Source: Oscillospiraceae bacterium (GTDB taxonomy: Bacteria; Bacillota_A; Clostridia; Oscillospirales; Ruminococcaceae). From it: 5,691 nt of DNA. A model generated the notes under the pieces. That model saw only the letters and a list, made by a program, of their open reading frames with translations, searched no databases and was not told the origin of the DNA. The stretch covers positions 1 to 5,691 of the forward strand of contig JAGDDO010000514.1 of NCBI GenBank assembly GCA_017848205.1. Reading direction: 5' to 3'. Position numbers and translations under genes: made by a program. This document shows, piece by piece, positions 5,652 through 5,691 of this stretch (positions are counted from its first letter, which is position 1; each line of letters opens with the position of its first letter).

Positions 5652-5691
5652 GTCCGGGGCGAAGCCCCGCAAATCCCACTTCCGGACATCC
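5652..5691. repeat. GC-rich nested palindrome, possible dispersed repeat, cut by window edge
   Basis: An inner hairpin CGGGGC (5655-5660), loop GAA, GCCCCG (5664-5669) overlaps an outer inverted repeat GTCCGG (5652-5657) with CCGGAC (5682-5687). The two pairings share bases, so they would be alternatives or partly nested. Base composition changes sharply from AT-rich at 5600-5640 to very GC-rich here. No coding frame is visible. The look is that of a REP-like or MITE-like intergenic repeat; no known element is recognised and the right edge is outside the window. Confidence 0.4.

Noticed and set aside
1..5691. CRISPR arrays, transposase genes, prophage genes or defence genes
   Set aside because: No regularly spaced repeats and no frame with such motifs were seen. 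All long frames are either the five core genes or their antisense shadows.

Overview
The window looks like a chromosomal core-genome segment of a Gram-positive Bacillota bacterium, most likely in the Clostridia and possibly Ruminococcus-like. The reasons are the gene set and order (hprK, murB, rapZ, whiA, dnaE), strong Shine-Dalgarno (SD) sequences, consensus sigma-A promoters and moderate G+C. The genus is inferred; the gene families are clear from motifs.

Bases 1-5098 hold one tightly packed minus-strand operon, read right to left. A consensus promoter at 5070-5098 precedes hprK (HPr kinase/phosphorylase, carbon catabolite signalling). It is followed by murB (UDP-MurNAc synthesis for peptidoglycan), rapZ (P-loop nucleotide-binding regulator linked to amino-sugar metabolism), whiA (LAGLIDADG-like/HTH DNA-binding protein of cell division and development) and the first 436 codons of dnaE (DNA polymerase III alpha, cut by the window edge). 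Junctions are 5, 15 and 20 bp gaps and one 8 bp overlap, so translational coupling is likely. Three starts need care. hprK should begin at 5005, not 5065, because the promoter lies almost on the upstream ATG. murB best begins at the ATG at 4022. whiA begins with TTG behind a strong SD.

Bases 5099-5305 are an AT-rich divergent intergenic region. It has several short palindromes and a perfect-consensus promoter (TTGACA, 17 bp, TATAAT) reading right. That promoter drives tRNA-Lys(UUU) and tRNA-Arg(ACG), which end at a strong intrinsic terminator.

Bases 5512-5691 contain no gene that I can support. They hold a second long terminator-like hairpin, then an AT-rich hairpin followed by a GC-rich nested palindrome running to the window edge. 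That end looks like the border of a dispersed palindromic repeat or small mobile element.

The operon joins sugar-status sensing (HprK), amino-sugar flux and precursor synthesis (RapZ, MurB), division control (WhiA) and replication (DnaE). No new defence or mobile system is visible. The points most worth a second look are the lack of a yvcK-type gene between rapZ and whiA, the complete metal-ligand set in the DnaE PHP domain, and the palindromic element at the right end.
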